In this document: piece after piece, positions 17,651-26,376 of the stretch
Position numbering within the stretch: the first letter of the stretch is position 1
Layout: each line of letters opens with the position of its first letter
Assembly: GCA_024762475.1 (NCBI GenBank)
Contig: JANTHJ010000009.1
Location: forward strand, 1-56,445
Reading direction: 5' to 3'
DNA length: 56,445 bases
Source: Chromatiales bacterium
GTDB lineage: Bacteria > Pseudomonadota > Gammaproteobacteria > Chromatiales > Chromatiaceae
Position numbers and translations under genes: made by a program
Notes under the pieces: generated by a model
The model's input: the letters and a program-made list of their open reading frames with translations, nothing else
What the model was told of the DNA's origin: nothing
The model's database searches: none

Positions 17651-19207
17651 ATGTTCCAGCTGACCTGCCCGGGTAGGCAGTGCGTCAAGAACGACGTGCT
17701 GTCCGGCCTCACCGTTGCCCTCGCCCTGGTCCCCGAGGCGGTGGCCTTTGCCTTCGTCGCCGGCGTAGAGCCGCTGGTAGGACTCTACGGCGCCTTCATG
17801 ATGGGCCTGATCACCGCCATCGTCGGCGGAAGGCCCGGCATGATCTCGGGCGCTACCGGGGCCATGGCCGTGGTGATGGTGTCGCTGGTAGCGACCCACG
17901 GGGTGCAGTACCTGTTCGCTGCCCTGCTGCTTACCGGCGCCATTCAGGGGGCCGCCGGGGTGCTGCGTCTGGGCAAGTTCATCCGCCTGGTCCCCTATCC
18001 GGTGATGTTGGGCTTCGTCAACGGCCTGGCGATCGTGATCTTTCTCGCCCAGCTACAGCATTTCCAGGCGCCGGGGTCCGGCGGCCAGCCCGAGTGGCTG
18101 AGCGGCGAGCCTCTGTGGACCATGCTCGGGCTGGTGGCCCTGACCATGGCGATCATCCAGTTCCTGCCACGGCTCACCAACGCGGTACCCGCGGCACTGG
18201 CCGCTATCGTGGTCGTCACCCTGCTGGTACTGGGCCTGGACCTGGACGCCCGTTCGGTCGTGGATGTACTGCGCGACATGAGCGGCGACCCGCAGGCGAG
18301 TATCGCCGGGGGCCTGCCGAGCTTTTCCATCCCGTCGGTCCCCTGGAACTGGGAGACCCTGGAGATCATCCTCCCCTACAGCCTGGTTCTGGCCGGCGTG
18401 GGGCTGATCGAGTCGCTGCTCACCCTGAGTCTGATCGACGAACTGACCGAGACCCGCGGCCGCGGCAACCGGGAATGCATCGGCCAGGGCGTGGCCAACA
18501 CGGTCAACGGGTTCTTTGGCGGCATGGGCGGCTGCGCCATGATCGGCCAGTCGCTGATCAACATAAACTCCGGCGGCCGTGGACGCCTGTCCGGCATCGC
18601 CGCCGCCCTGTTTCTGCTGATATTCATCCTGTTCGCCTCGGGCCTGATCGAGCAGATCCCCATCGCGGCCCTGGTCGGGGTGATGTTCATGGTGGTGCTG
18701 GCCACCTTCGAATGGGCCATCTTCCACATGATCGGCAAGGTGCCGTTGGCCGACATCCTGATCAGCGTGCTGGTGGCCGCTATCACCGTGGTTGCCGATC
18801 TCGCCATCGCAGTGCTCGTGGGCGTGATCGCCTCGGCCCTGGTTTTCGCCTGGGAACATGCCAAGCAGATGCGCGCCGACAGCTACATCGACGAGAACGG
18901 AGCCAAGGTCTATGAACTGCACGGTCCGCTGTTCTTCGGCTCGGTACAGCACTTCCAGGACCTGTTCGACCCGCGCAACGACCCGGACGAGGTGATCGTC
19001 GACTTCTACGACTCGCGCGTCGCCGATCATTCGGGCATCGAGGCGATCGACAACCTGGCCGAGCGTTACCAGCGCCACGGCAAGACCCTGCACCTGCGTC
19101 ACCTCAGCCCGGAATGCCGCGACCTGCTGGAGAAGGCCGGCGGCCTGGTGGAGGTCAACATGATGGAAGACCCGCGCTACCACGTGGCAGACGATCGGCT
19201 GGCTTAG
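17651..19207 (+). CDS. SulP/SLC26-family inorganic anion transporter with STAS domain
   Basis: 518 residues. Residues 10-400 form the multi-span membrane domain, with the family entry motif [20 protein letters not shown], then [17 protein letters not shown] and [19 protein letters not shown]. Residues about 415-510 form a cytoplasmic STAS domain with its loop motif DHSGIEAI. SulP proteins move sulfate, bicarbonate, nitrate or other anions; the sequence does not tell which. In a sulfur oxidiser, sulfate or bicarbonate are both reasonable. Confidence 0.9.
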   Translation: MFQLTCPGRQCVKNDVLSGLTVALALVPEAVAFAFVAGVEPLVGLYGAFMMGLITAIVGGRPGMISGATGAMAVVMVSLVATHGVQYLFAALLLTGAIQGAAGVLRLGKFIRLVPYPVMLGFVNGLAIVIFLAQLQHFQAPGSGGQPEWLSGEPLWTMLGLVALTMAIIQFLPRLTNAVPAALAAIVVVTLLVLGLDLDARSVVDVLRDMSGDPQASIAGGLPSFSIPSVPWNWETLEIILPYSLVLAGVGLIESLLTLSLIDELTETRGRGNRECIGQGVANTVNGFFGGMGGCAMIGQSLININSGGRGRLSGIAAALFLLIFILFASGLIEQIPIAALVGVMFMVVLATFEWAIFHMIGKVPLADILISVLVAAITVVADLAIAVLVGVIASALVFAWEHAKQMRADSYIDENGAKVYELHGPLFFGSVQHFQDLFDPRNDPDEVIVDFYDSRVADHSGIEAIDNLAERYQRHGKTLHLRHLSPECRDLLEKAGGLVEVNMMEDPRYHVADDRLA

Positions 19208-19217
19208 ACCGCAACCG

Positions 19218-19589
19218 TCAGGACAGAAACAACGCCAATACCTGCTGCACCTTCTCTTCGGTAATGGGGAACTGAATGGCCGCGTCCACGGGGTGGGCCG
19301 CGCGGAAGCGTTCGAAACGCTCCGCATGCTCAGGCAGATAGAACACCAGCAACTTGACCTGCGGCAGCTTCTGCAGGATGGCCATCAGGGTCTCCAGGTT
19401 GGAGCTGCGGTCGCGGAAATCGGACTGGGCGTTGTACTCGGCCACGATGGCATCGGGCGTGGTCTTCTTAAGGTAGCTGCGCGCCTTGCGCTGCGAATTG
19501 ACCACGTCCACCTGGTAGCCCAGCGACTGGTAGAGCGGGATCAGATTCGGATAGCCCCCCAGCTCGACGATCGCCAGCAGGCGTGGCAT
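19218..19589 (-). CDS. Receiver-like protein without the phospho-acceptor Asp
   Basis: 123 residues with the alpha/beta rhythm of a response-regulator receiver: MPRLLAIVELGG (strand 1), VDVVNSQRKARSYL, PDAIVAEYNAQSDF (strand 3), VKLLVFYLPEH (strand 4) and AIQFPITEEKVQQVL (strand 5 region). At the usual phospho-Asp position it has Glu (VAEYN), so it is probably not phosphorylated. Its start codon overlaps the stop of the oxygenase gene (TGATG), so the two are likely translated together. The fold assignment is inferred. Confidence 0.55.
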   Translation of the reverse strand: MPRLLAIVELGGYPNLIPLYQSLGYQVDVVNSQRKARSYLKKTTPDAIVAEYNAQSDFRDRSSNLETLMAILQKLPQVKLLVFYLPEHAERFERFRAAHPVDAAIQFPITEEKVQQVLALFLS

Positions 19590-20212
19590 CAGCGGAACAC
19601 CACCCAGGTGGTGGCGATGTACTTGACCCCTTCGGTCAGCACCTCGGAGCGATGCTCATGGGTCCAGAAAGGGGGGAACAGGATCATCTTGCCCCGCTCC
19701 GGACGCACACTCACATCCTGGTAGAGAAACTGGGTACGCCCCCCTGCCCCTTCCGGTACGTCGTTCAGGTACCAGAGGGCGACCAGCTGGCGATCGGCGA
19801 ACTGGTGACTGCCCCCGTCGATATGCCAGTGGTAATACTCGCCCGGCTGATAGCGCTGGATCTGGTAGCCCATGTCCTTGAAGGGGCCCTTGAAAAAGGG
19901 AAAGGCCTCGCGGAATTCCTTGAGTGCTGCGGCCATGCAACGAAAGAACAGTTGATCCACGTCCTGCCAGTCGGGATTGTTGCTGACCACCAGGTCCATG
20001 GTGCGCTTGATTCCGGCATCGAGACCCTGCACCTGCCCGATACGGCCCGGATTCTGCTGCTCGGGATGGGCCTCGAAACGCCGGATCATCTCTTCGCACC
20101 AATCCGCTGGAAGGGTATCGGGCCGCTCATAGATGAAGCTGAGCGGCTTGACCTCGCGAAAGCTCGCCGGCGGAGTGAAGGTGCGCTCGACAGGAAAAGG
20201 GTTGCTGCTCAT
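19589..20212 (-). CDS. Fe(II)/2-oxoglutarate-dependent prolyl 4-hydroxylase-like oxygenase
   Basis: 207 residues from the ATG at 20212; an in-frame upstream start at 20239 is possible. The iron site is HID in YYHWHIDGGSHQ, with the distal His in FPPFWTHEHRSEVLTEG and a Lys/Thr segment KYIATTWVVF for the co-substrate. Family members hydroxylate protein side chains or small molecules. Translationally coupled to the receiver-like protein. Confidence 0.85.
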   Translation of the reverse strand: MSSNPFPVERTFTPPASFREVKPLSFIYERPDTLPADWCEEMIRRFEAHPEQQNPGRIGQVQGLDAGIKRTMDLVVSNNPDWQDVDQLFFRCMAAALKEFREAFPFFKGPFKDMGYQIQRYQPGEYYHWHIDGGSHQFADRQLVALWYLNDVPEGAGGRTQFLYQDVSVRPERGKMILFPPFWTHEHRSEVLTEGVKYIATTWVVFR

Positions 20213-20267
20213 CGGGTACTCCGGAAGTTCGGCGTCCAATTATACCTGCAGGCCAGCGAGGACGAGC

Positions 20268-20933
20268 TCAGTCTTCCGGCTGTTTCGGTGGGCGTGCGAT
20301 CTGATCGAGCCGCACCACGGTCTCTTCGATTCCACTTGGCTCCAGAGACGGCTTGTCCACCACGAACAGACGGTGACCGTTGATGATCCCCGAGACATCG
20401 TCCGACTCGCCCTTCAGGTCATGCAATGCCGCGGTCACCATGTGCGCGACCACCAGTATCCAGACCGCCGTCGCAAAGACGCCGTGCACGTCCGGAAGAT
20501 AGACGCCGAACAGCACAGGCCCGTTCGATTGCAGCGCGCCGCCCAGGGCAAGCACCAGCAGGCAGACGTAGAGCAGCAGATAGAGCGGCTTCCATAGCGG
20601 ATTGTGGGCATACCAACGCGGCAGCGGCGTCTTGCCGAAACTGGCGTAGAACCTCAGCATCTGGCCGACGGCTGGCCACTCGTCGTCCTCCGGCACCAGC
20701 TGACCGATACGCTCCACCGGACGCCCGGCGAACATCAGCCAGATCCGCAACACCAAGCCGGCGATGAGGATACTGGCGGCGTAGTAATGGATATCCACCG
20801 CCTCCGCCTCTACCGAGGGCGCGTGCGATGAGAGCCAGCCCGTGACCATCAACACCAGCACCGACCCTCCGACCAGCAGGTGGCTTAGTCTCAGCCAGCC
20901 GCTCCAGATCCGTATCCGCCTGATATCGGCCAT
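20268..20933 (-). CDS. Cytochrome b561/Ni,Fe-hydrogenase-type b-haem membrane protein
   Basis: 221 residues with four to five hydrophobic helices. Candidate haem ligands are His in RLSHLLVGG (helix 1), HYYAASILIAGLVLRIW (helix 2) and VHGVFATAVWILVVAHMVTA (helix 4), a pattern of the cytochrome b561-type family that links quinone to periplasmic partners. A 45-residue cytoplasmic tail follows. No partner cytochrome or oxidoreductase is adjacent, so its electron donor is unknown. Confidence 0.8.
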   Translation of the reverse strand: MADIRRIRIWSGWLRLSHLLVGGSVLVLMVTGWLSSHAPSVEAEAVDIHYYAASILIAGLVLRIWLMFAGRPVERIGQLVPEDDEWPAVGQMLRFYASFGKTPLPRWYAHNPLWKPLYLLLYVCLLVLALGGALQSNGPVLFGVYLPDVHGVFATAVWILVVAHMVTAALHDLKGESDDVSGIINGHRLFVVDKPSLEPSGIEETVVRLDQIARPPKQPED

Positions 20934-21245
20934 CCACTTTCCCCTGCTACTGTCCAGAAGGCCGCATGATACGCCCCAGCCAGGTTCTTGACAGGGCCAG
21001 CTCGAAGCCGGGAACCTTCACTGTCTCCACAATCAGCATCAGCGGTCCAGGCGAGTCATGCCCGACACATGGATGGAGAGGGGCCGCGAGCGCCTCGATC
21101 TGTTGCTGACGGACACAGACCACAACGCCCGGTCGCCGGGGCGGTGAGGAGCGTATTATCGTCGGACCACAACCGTCAGCCGAGACTGACCGACACACAA
21201 CCCCTTCCCCAAGGCCGCCCGGACACAAGCCCTGCCGACTCGCCC
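20934..21245. other. Divergent intergenic region, nothing firm
   Basis: About 312 bp between the b-type cytochrome and the ABC ATPase gene. Open frames cross it on both strands but show no plausible start, ribosome-binding site or family-like sequence. It probably holds two divergent promoters that I cannot place. Confidence 0.4.
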
Positions 21246-22172
21246 ATGACCGCAATCATTTCCATCAGCAACCTTTCCAAGACCTATGCCAATGGCTATC
21301 AGGCATTGAAGAACGTCAGCCTGGATATCCAGAGCGGCGAGATCCTGGCCCTGCTCGGGCCCAACGGGGCGGGCAAGACCACGCTCATCTCGATCGTCTG
21401 CGGCATCGTCAATGCCACTGGGGGCAAAGTCACCGTCGCGGGTCGCGACATCGTGCAGGACTACCGATTGACCCGCAGCCTGATCGGCCTGGTCCCGCAG
21501 GAACTGACCCTGGGCGCCTTCGACCGGGTCTGGAACACCCTCTGTTTCAGTCGCGGCCTGTTCGGCAAAAAGCCGGATCGCGCCTACCTGGAGCAGGTAC
21601 TGCGGGATCTCTCCCTTTGGGACAAGAAGGACAGCATGCTGATGGCCCTGTCCGGCGGCATGAAGCGCCGGGTGCTGATCGGCAAGGCCCTGGCCCACGA
21701 GCCGCGCATCCTGTTTCTCGACGAACCAACCGCCGGCGTGGACGTGGAGCTGCGCAAGGACATGTGGGCGCTGGTGCGGCAGTTGCAGGCGTCCGGCGTG
21801 ACCATCATCCTCACCACCCACTATATCGAGGAAGCCGAGGCGATTGCCGACCGGGTGGGGGTCATCAATCACGGTGAGCTGCTACTGGTGGACGACAAGC
21901 AGGCTTTGATGCACAAGCTGGGCAAGCGACAGCTGCTCATCGAGATCGAAACGCCTCTGGCCGAGATGCCGGCAGCGCTGGCAGACCGGCCGCTGGAGTT
22001 GTCGGCGGATGGGCGCACGCTGATCTACACCTACGACCCGCACAGGCCGCAGACCGGCATCGACGAGTTGCTGCAGGCCTTGCGGGATGCGGGCCTGACA
22101 ATCAAGGACGTATTGAGCACCAAGACCTCACTGGAAGAAATCTTTGTCAACCTGGTACAGGCGAAACCATGA
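21246..22172 (+). CDS. ABC-2-type exporter ATP-binding protein (YadG-like)
   Basis: 308 residues. Walker [10 protein letters not shown], signature [15 protein letters not shown], Walker [18 protein letters not shown]-loop [19 protein letters not shown]. The last 80 residues are the C-terminal region usual in YadG/NodI-type ATPases. An upstream in-frame extension from 20988 lacks family sequence, so the ATG at 21246 is chosen. It overlaps the permease gene by 4 bp. Substrate unknown. Confidence 0.92.
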   Translation: MTAIISISNLSKTYANGYQALKNVSLDIQSGEILALLGPNGAGKTTLISIVCGIVNATGGKVTVAGRDIVQDYRLTRSLIGLVPQELTLGAFDRVWNTLCFSRGLFGKKPDRAYLEQVLRDLSLWDKKDSMLMALSGGMKRRVLIGKALAHEPRILFLDEPTAGVDVELRKDMWALVRQLQASGVTIILTTHYIEEAEAIADRVGVINHGELLLVDDKQALMHKLGKRQLLIEIETPLAEMPAALADRPLELSADGRTLIYTYDPHRPQTGIDELLQALRDAGLTIKDVLSTKTSLEEIFVNLVQAKP

Positions 22173-22930
22173 ACAGCTATGCGATCCGCGTGATCTACAA
22201 GTACGAGATGCTGCGTGCCTGGGAGACGCTGGCGCAGAGCTTTGCCTCCCCGGTCATCTCCACGGCGCTGTACTTCGTGGTGTTCGGCTCGGCGATCGGG
22301 TCGCGGATCCAGCATATCGAGGGGGTACCCTACGGTCTGTTCATCGTGCCCGGCCTGATGATGCTGGCATTGCTGACCCAGAGCATCGCCAATGCCTCGT
22401 TCGGTATCTTTTTCCCGCGATTTACCGGCACCATCTACGAACTGCTCTCTGCGCCGGTCTCCTTTGTCGAGATCCTAATCGGCTACGTCGGCGCCGCGGC
22501 GAGCAAGTCGTTCATCATCGGCCTGATCATTCTGGCCACGGCGGGCTTCTTCGTCCCGCTGCAGATCGCCCACCCGGTGTGGATGCTGACCTTCCTGCTA
22601 CTGACCTGCATTTCGTTCAGCCTGTTCGGCTTCATCATCGGTCTGTGGGCCACGAACTTCGAAAAGCTGCAGCTGATTCCGATGCTGGTGATCACGCCAC
22701 TGGTATTCCTTGGCGGCAGTTTCTATTCGGTGAACATGCTGCCACCGGCCTGGCAGACGGTCAGCCTGTTCAACCCGGTGGTGTATCTGATCAGCGGTTT
22801 TCGCTGGAGTTTTTTCGAAGTGGCCGATGTGGACGTGGGGCTGAGCCTGGCCATGGTGCTGGGATTTCTGGGATTGTGTCTGGCGGTGGTGTGGTGGATG
22901 TTCCGCACGGGTTATCGGTTGAAGCAGTAA
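22169..22930 (+). CDS. ABC-2-type transporter permease (YadH-like)
   Basis: 253 residues with six hydrophobic segments. Typical stretches: [40 protein letters not shown] and [20 protein letters not shown]. It forms the membrane part of the exporter with the preceding ATPase, as in the E. coli YadGH pair. Substrate unknown. Confidence 0.92.
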   Translation: MNSYAIRVIYKYEMLRAWETLAQSFASPVISTALYFVVFGSAIGSRIQHIEGVPYGLFIVPGLMMLALLTQSIANASFGIFFPRFTGTIYELLSAPVSFVEILIGYVGAAASKSFIIGLIILATAGFFVPLQIAHPVWMLTFLLLTCISFSLFGFIIGLWATNFEKLQLIPMLVITPLVFLGGSFYSVNMLPPAWQTVSLFNPVVYLISGFRWSFFEVADVDVGLSLAMVLGFLGLCLAVVWWMFRTGYRLKQ

Positions 22931-22952
22931 GGCCCTTGAGGAATACCTGATG

Positions 22953-23080
22953 AATCCCTCCCCCCGCTTGCGGGGGGAGGCTAGGAGGGGGGTAAGCCCT
23001 TGTTTGAACTCTCCCTCCCGGAGCCCCCGTCGCTACGCTCTCCCCCAAAGGGGGGAGGTGGAAAACCGGATTTTTCAGAG
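22953..23080. repeat. C/G-rich palindromic repeat, family C (copy 1)
   Basis: Contains CCCTCCCCCCGCTTGCGGGG, then AGGAGGGGGGTAAGCCCTTG, an opposed CCCCCAAAGGGGGGAGG and an ending GGATTTTTCAG. The same order of motifs occurs at 56012-56120. It fills the gap between the ABC permease and the convergent nasA and may act as a terminator. Confidence 0.7.
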
Positions 23081-23135
23081 TTTCGTCAAACGGCGGCTCG
23101 AGTCTGGCCCACGCCTCTATCAGGCCCAGCTCGAA

Positions 23136-25805
23136 TCAGGACACCTTAACCGCCTCGGCGATCAGCGCCCGCAGCTCCGGTACGCAGGAGCCACAGTTGG
23201 TGCCGGCCTGCAGGCGCTCGCCCAAGGCCTCGGGCGTGGTTGCGCCTTCGTGGATCGCCTTGATGAGCGTATTGATCCCTACCGAGAAACAGGAACAGAT
23301 GATCCGTCCTGCGTCCTCCTGATGCTTTCCTGGCGTGCCGGCCAACACCCGCTGCCGCTGCTGAGCGGTCAGGCCCTCTTCGGCGAACAGACGCACCAGC
23401 CAGTCACGTTCGGGCAGGTGGAAGTCGGGTCCGATGAAAATGCAGGCGTCCAGTCGGTCACCGACAAAGCGCGCGGTGCGAAAACGGGCATGTGCCGGAT
23501 CGTGCATCTCGGCCCAACTGCCGTCCTCCCCAGCTCCCTCGCTTAGGGTCTTGCGCGCACAGACGGCCCAATCCTGCGGGGCCTCTTCGCCCGCCAGCTC
23601 ATAGTGCCAAAGACCCTCGCGGCGCACCCGCACCCAGTAGGTGGCATGCTGCGGCGTGATCTGCCGGCGACTGAGGGCAAATCCATACCAGGCCGGCCGG
23701 TAAGGAACCACCCTCACCGGGGTATGTTTGAATTCCGGCTGACCTGAAACCGGGTCCAGGGCCGGGTTGACCAGCGCGTCGGCCCGCGCCGCACTGGCGA
23801 ACTGGTCGCTCCAGTGCATGGGAATGAACACACTGCCGGGCTGCTGACTGTCCGACACCCGGGCACGCACGATCACCTCGCCCCAGCGGCTGCTGATCTG
23901 CACCAGTGAACCGTCCTCCACGTCCAACCCCGCGGCATCATGGTGGTGCAGCTCCGCATAGGGTTCGCTGACATGCCCGTTCAGCCGGGGCGAACGCTCG
24001 GTACGGGTCATGGTATGCCACTGGTCGCGGACCCGGCCGGTGTTCAGTCGCAAAGGATAGTCGGGATCGGGCATGTGCGCCGGAGGACGCGGGGTCACTG
24101 CCACGAATCGCGCTCGCCGCTGCGGGGTGAAGAAACGGCCATCCCCCAGCATCCGCGCTGTACCCTGCCCGTCGGCGGTGACCGGCCACTGCACCGGCTG
24201 CAGCGCGTCGTAGTCTTCCCGGGAGAGGTCCTGCAGTCCGGAGATGTCGAAGTCGCGCTCGCCCGCGTTCTCGAAGCCCGACAGGCGCGCGTGCTCCACG
24301 AAGATCTCACGCGGCCCGGCATATTCGAAACCGGAGAACCCCAGCTGTTGGGCAAAACGGGACAGGATCCACCAGTCCTGGCGGGCCTCACCCGGCGGCT
24401 GCAAGAAGGCGCGCTGGCGCGAGATACGGCGCTCCGAGTTGGTCACTGTCCCATCCTTCTCGCCCCAGGTGGCGGCGGGCAGCAGCACGTCGGCGAACGC
24501 GGTCGTATCGTTTTCCACACAGTCGGAGACGACCACCAGATCACAGCGGGACAGTGCGCGCCTGACCCGGTCGCTGTCCGGCAGACTGACCGCCGGATTG
24601 GTCGCCATGATCCACACTGCCTTGATCTTTCCCTCATCCATGGCCCGGAACATATCCACCGCCTTGAGACCCGCCGCTCGCGCCATGTTGGGCGCCTGCC
24701 AGAAGCGTTCCACCAAAGCCACGTGCTCCGGATTCTCGAAATCCATATGCGCGGCCAGCTGGTTCGCCAGACCACCCACCTCGCGCCCTCCCATGGCATT
24801 GGGCTGGCCGGTCAGAGAGAACGGGCTGGACCCCGGCCGGCCGATACGACCGGTCAGGAGATGGCAGTTGATGATCGCATTGGCCTTGTCGGTCCCGCTG
24901 CTCGATTGATTGATCCCCTGGGAGAACGCGGTGACGGTGCGTGGCGTGCGGGCGAACCAGCGAAAAAAGGTTTCCACCTGCTCCAGCGGCAGGCCGCAGT
25001 GCTCCGCCACCGCCAATGGGGATGGCGCGTACCAGCGCGCCACACGCAGGGCCTCCTCGAAACCATCGGTCGCATCCTGGACGAAACCCGGATCGCCATA
25101 GCCCTGATCGTGCAGCCAGGCGAGCAGTCCGCCAAACAACAGTGCGTCGGTCCCGGGGCGCAGCGCCAGATGAAGATCCGCGATATCACAGCTTGCGGTA
25201 CGGCGCGGATCGATCACCACCACCCGCATCGGCCGATCCGAATCCTTTCTCTTTTTCTTTGCGCGCACCACCCGCTGGTAGAGCACCGGATGGCACCATG
25301 CGGCATTGGCCCCGGCAAAGATCAGCAGGTCCGCCTCGTCCAGATCATCGTAAGAGGCCGGGACGGTATCGCTGCCAAAGGCCCGCTTGTGGCCGGCGAC
25401 CGCCGAGGACATGCAAAGGCGTGAGTTGGTATCGATATTGGCCGAGCCGATGAAGCCCTTCATCAGCTTGTTGGCCACATAGTAGTCCTCGGTCAACAGT
25501 TGCCCGGAGACATAAAAGGCCACCGCCTGTGGACCATGCTCATCGACGATTGCACGAAACCGTGCACCCATCGTCGAGAGCGCCTCGTCCCAGTCACAGG
25601 GGCGGCCATCCACTACAGGTCGAGTGAGTCGCCCCTCCAGAGAGACGGTTTCGCCCAGCGCGGCCCCTTTGGAACACAGTTTGCCGAAATTCGCCGGATG
25701 GGCCTTGTCACCCGAGACGCCAACCGCGCCATCTGCATCCGCCCGAACCTGCAGCCCGCATCCCACCCCGCAGTAGGGACATGTCGTGCTTACGCTTTCA
25801 CCCAC
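23136..25805 (-). CDS. nasA: Assimilatory nitrate reductase catalytic subunit with C-terminal BFD-type [2Fe-2S] domain
   Basis: 889 residues. The N-terminus has the [4Fe-4S] motif CPYCGVGCGLQV and SKGAALGETV, followed by the molybdopterin (bis-MGD) domains, e.g. NIDTNSRLCMSSAVAGHKRA. The C-terminal 60 residues carry ICSCFSVG and NCGSCVPELRALI, a BFD-like [2Fe-2S] domain found in many NasA proteins. It reduces nitrate to nitrite in the cytoplasm. There is no signal peptide. The start is GTG at 25805; no ATG suits. No NasB/NasC flavoprotein lies beside it, so the electron donor is not obvious. Confidence 0.93.
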   Translation of the reverse strand: MGESVSTTCPYCGVGCGLQVRADADGAVGVSGDKAHPANFGKLCSKGAALGETVSLEGRLTRPVVDGRPCDWDEALSTMGARFRAIVDEHGPQAVAFYVSGQLLTEDYYVANKLMKGFIGSANIDTNSRLCMSSAVAGHKRAFGSDTVPASYDDLDEADLLIFAGANAAWCHPVLYQRVVRAKKKRKDSDRPMRVVVIDPRRTASCDIADLHLALRPGTDALLFGGLLAWLHDQGYGDPGFVQDATDGFEEALRVARWYAPSPLAVAEHCGLPLEQVETFFRWFARTPRTVTAFSQGINQSSSGTDKANAIINCHLLTGRIGRPGSSPFSLTGQPNAMGGREVGGLANQLAAHMDFENPEHVALVERFWQAPNMARAAGLKAVDMFRAMDEGKIKAVWIMATNPAVSLPDSDRVRRALSRCDLVVVSDCVENDTTAFADVLLPAATWGEKDGTVTNSERRISRQRAFLQPPGEARQDWWILSRFAQQLGFSGFEYAGPREIFVEHARLSGFENAGERDFDISGLQDLSREDYDALQPVQWPVTADGQGTARMLGDGRFFTPQRRARFVAVTPRPPAHMPDPDYPLRLNTGRVRDQWHTMTRTERSPRLNGHVSEPYAELHHHDAAGLDVEDGSLVQISSRWGEVIVRARVSDSQQPGSVFIPMHWSDQFASAARADALVNPALDPVSGQPEFKHTPVRVVPYRPAWYGFALSRRQITPQHATYWVRVRREGLWHYELAGEEAPQDWAVCARKTLSEGAGEDGSWAEMHDPAHARFRTARFVGDRLDACIFIGPDFHLPERDWLVRLFAEEGLTAQQRQRVLAGTPGKHQEDAGRIICSCFSVGINTLIKAIHEGATTPEALGERLQAGTNCGSCVPELRALIAEAVKVS

Positions 25806-25852
25806 GGCAGGTCAACCACCACATAGCAAAGTGCTGGCCCGTCCCGGGGGAT

Positions 25853-26182
25853 TCATGCCGCCGCCTCATCGGTCTTCAGGCCCAGGTAGATCTTGCCACC
25901 CTCGACCTTGACCGGATAGACGTTGGTGCAACCCTCGTCCGGCCCGGTGGCACAACCGCTGTCCAGATCGATCTTCCAGTTGTGCAAGGGGCAGGTGACC
26001 GTCGTGCCGCTGACGATGCCCTGCGACAATGGCCCCTGCTTGTGGGGGCATTCGTCCTTCAGGGCAAACACCTGGTCGTCCCGGGTACGAAATACCGCCA
26101 CGTTCATGGTGTCGGTCTTGACCACGCGGGAACCCAACCTCGGGATGTCATCCAGCGCGGCGATCTCTATCCAGTTACTCAT
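25853..26182 (-). CDS. nirD: Nitrite reductase (NADH) small subunit NirD
   Basis: 109 residues with a Rieske-type fold. The two Rieske pairs are both complete: ECPHKQGPLSQG and CPLHNWKIDLDSG, so unlike many NirD proteins it may bind a [2Fe-2S] cluster. The start at 26182 gives MSNWIEIAALDDIPRLGSRV; upstream in-frame sequence lies in the repeat and is not coding. Partner of NirB. Confidence 0.93.
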   Translation of the reverse strand: MSNWIEIAALDDIPRLGSRVVKTDTMNVAVFRTRDDQVFALKDECPHKQGPLSQGIVSGTTVTCPLHNWKIDLDSGCATGPDEGCTNVYPVKVEGGKIYLGLKTDEAAA

Positions 26183-26217
26183 TCGTTTTAATCCTGTTGA
26201 TTCCCAATTTTGATTTC

Positions 26218-26371
26218 TTTCACCGCAAAAGACGCCAAGGTACGCAAAGGTCTTAGAAGCACTTGACCTGAAGCCCCCACTGCCGGACGAACGGCCGATC
26301 AATCGTTCGCGCCACGGGCCGTGCAAGCATCAGCAATCACTTTGCGGCCCTATGCGTCCTTTGCGGTTAAC
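26218..26371. repeat. Palindromic intergenic element, family A variant (copy 3)
   Basis: About 154 bp filling the nirB-nirD gap. The left end reads TTTCACCGCAAAAGACGCC then GGTACGCAAAGG; the right end reads CTATGCGTCCTTTGCGGTTA. Its ends are a variant of the CACCACGAAG type seen in the other copies. Confidence 0.65.
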
Positions 26372-26376
26372 AACAA

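Noticed and set aside
17651-19207. Assigning the SulP protein specifically as a sulfate exporter or bicarbonate importer
   Set aside because: The family fold is clear, but nothing visible in the sequence fixes the anion.
20947-21255. 102-codon minus-strand frame upstream of the b-type cytochrome gene
   Set aside because: No ribosome-binding site, odd composition and no family sequence; probably promoter DNA.
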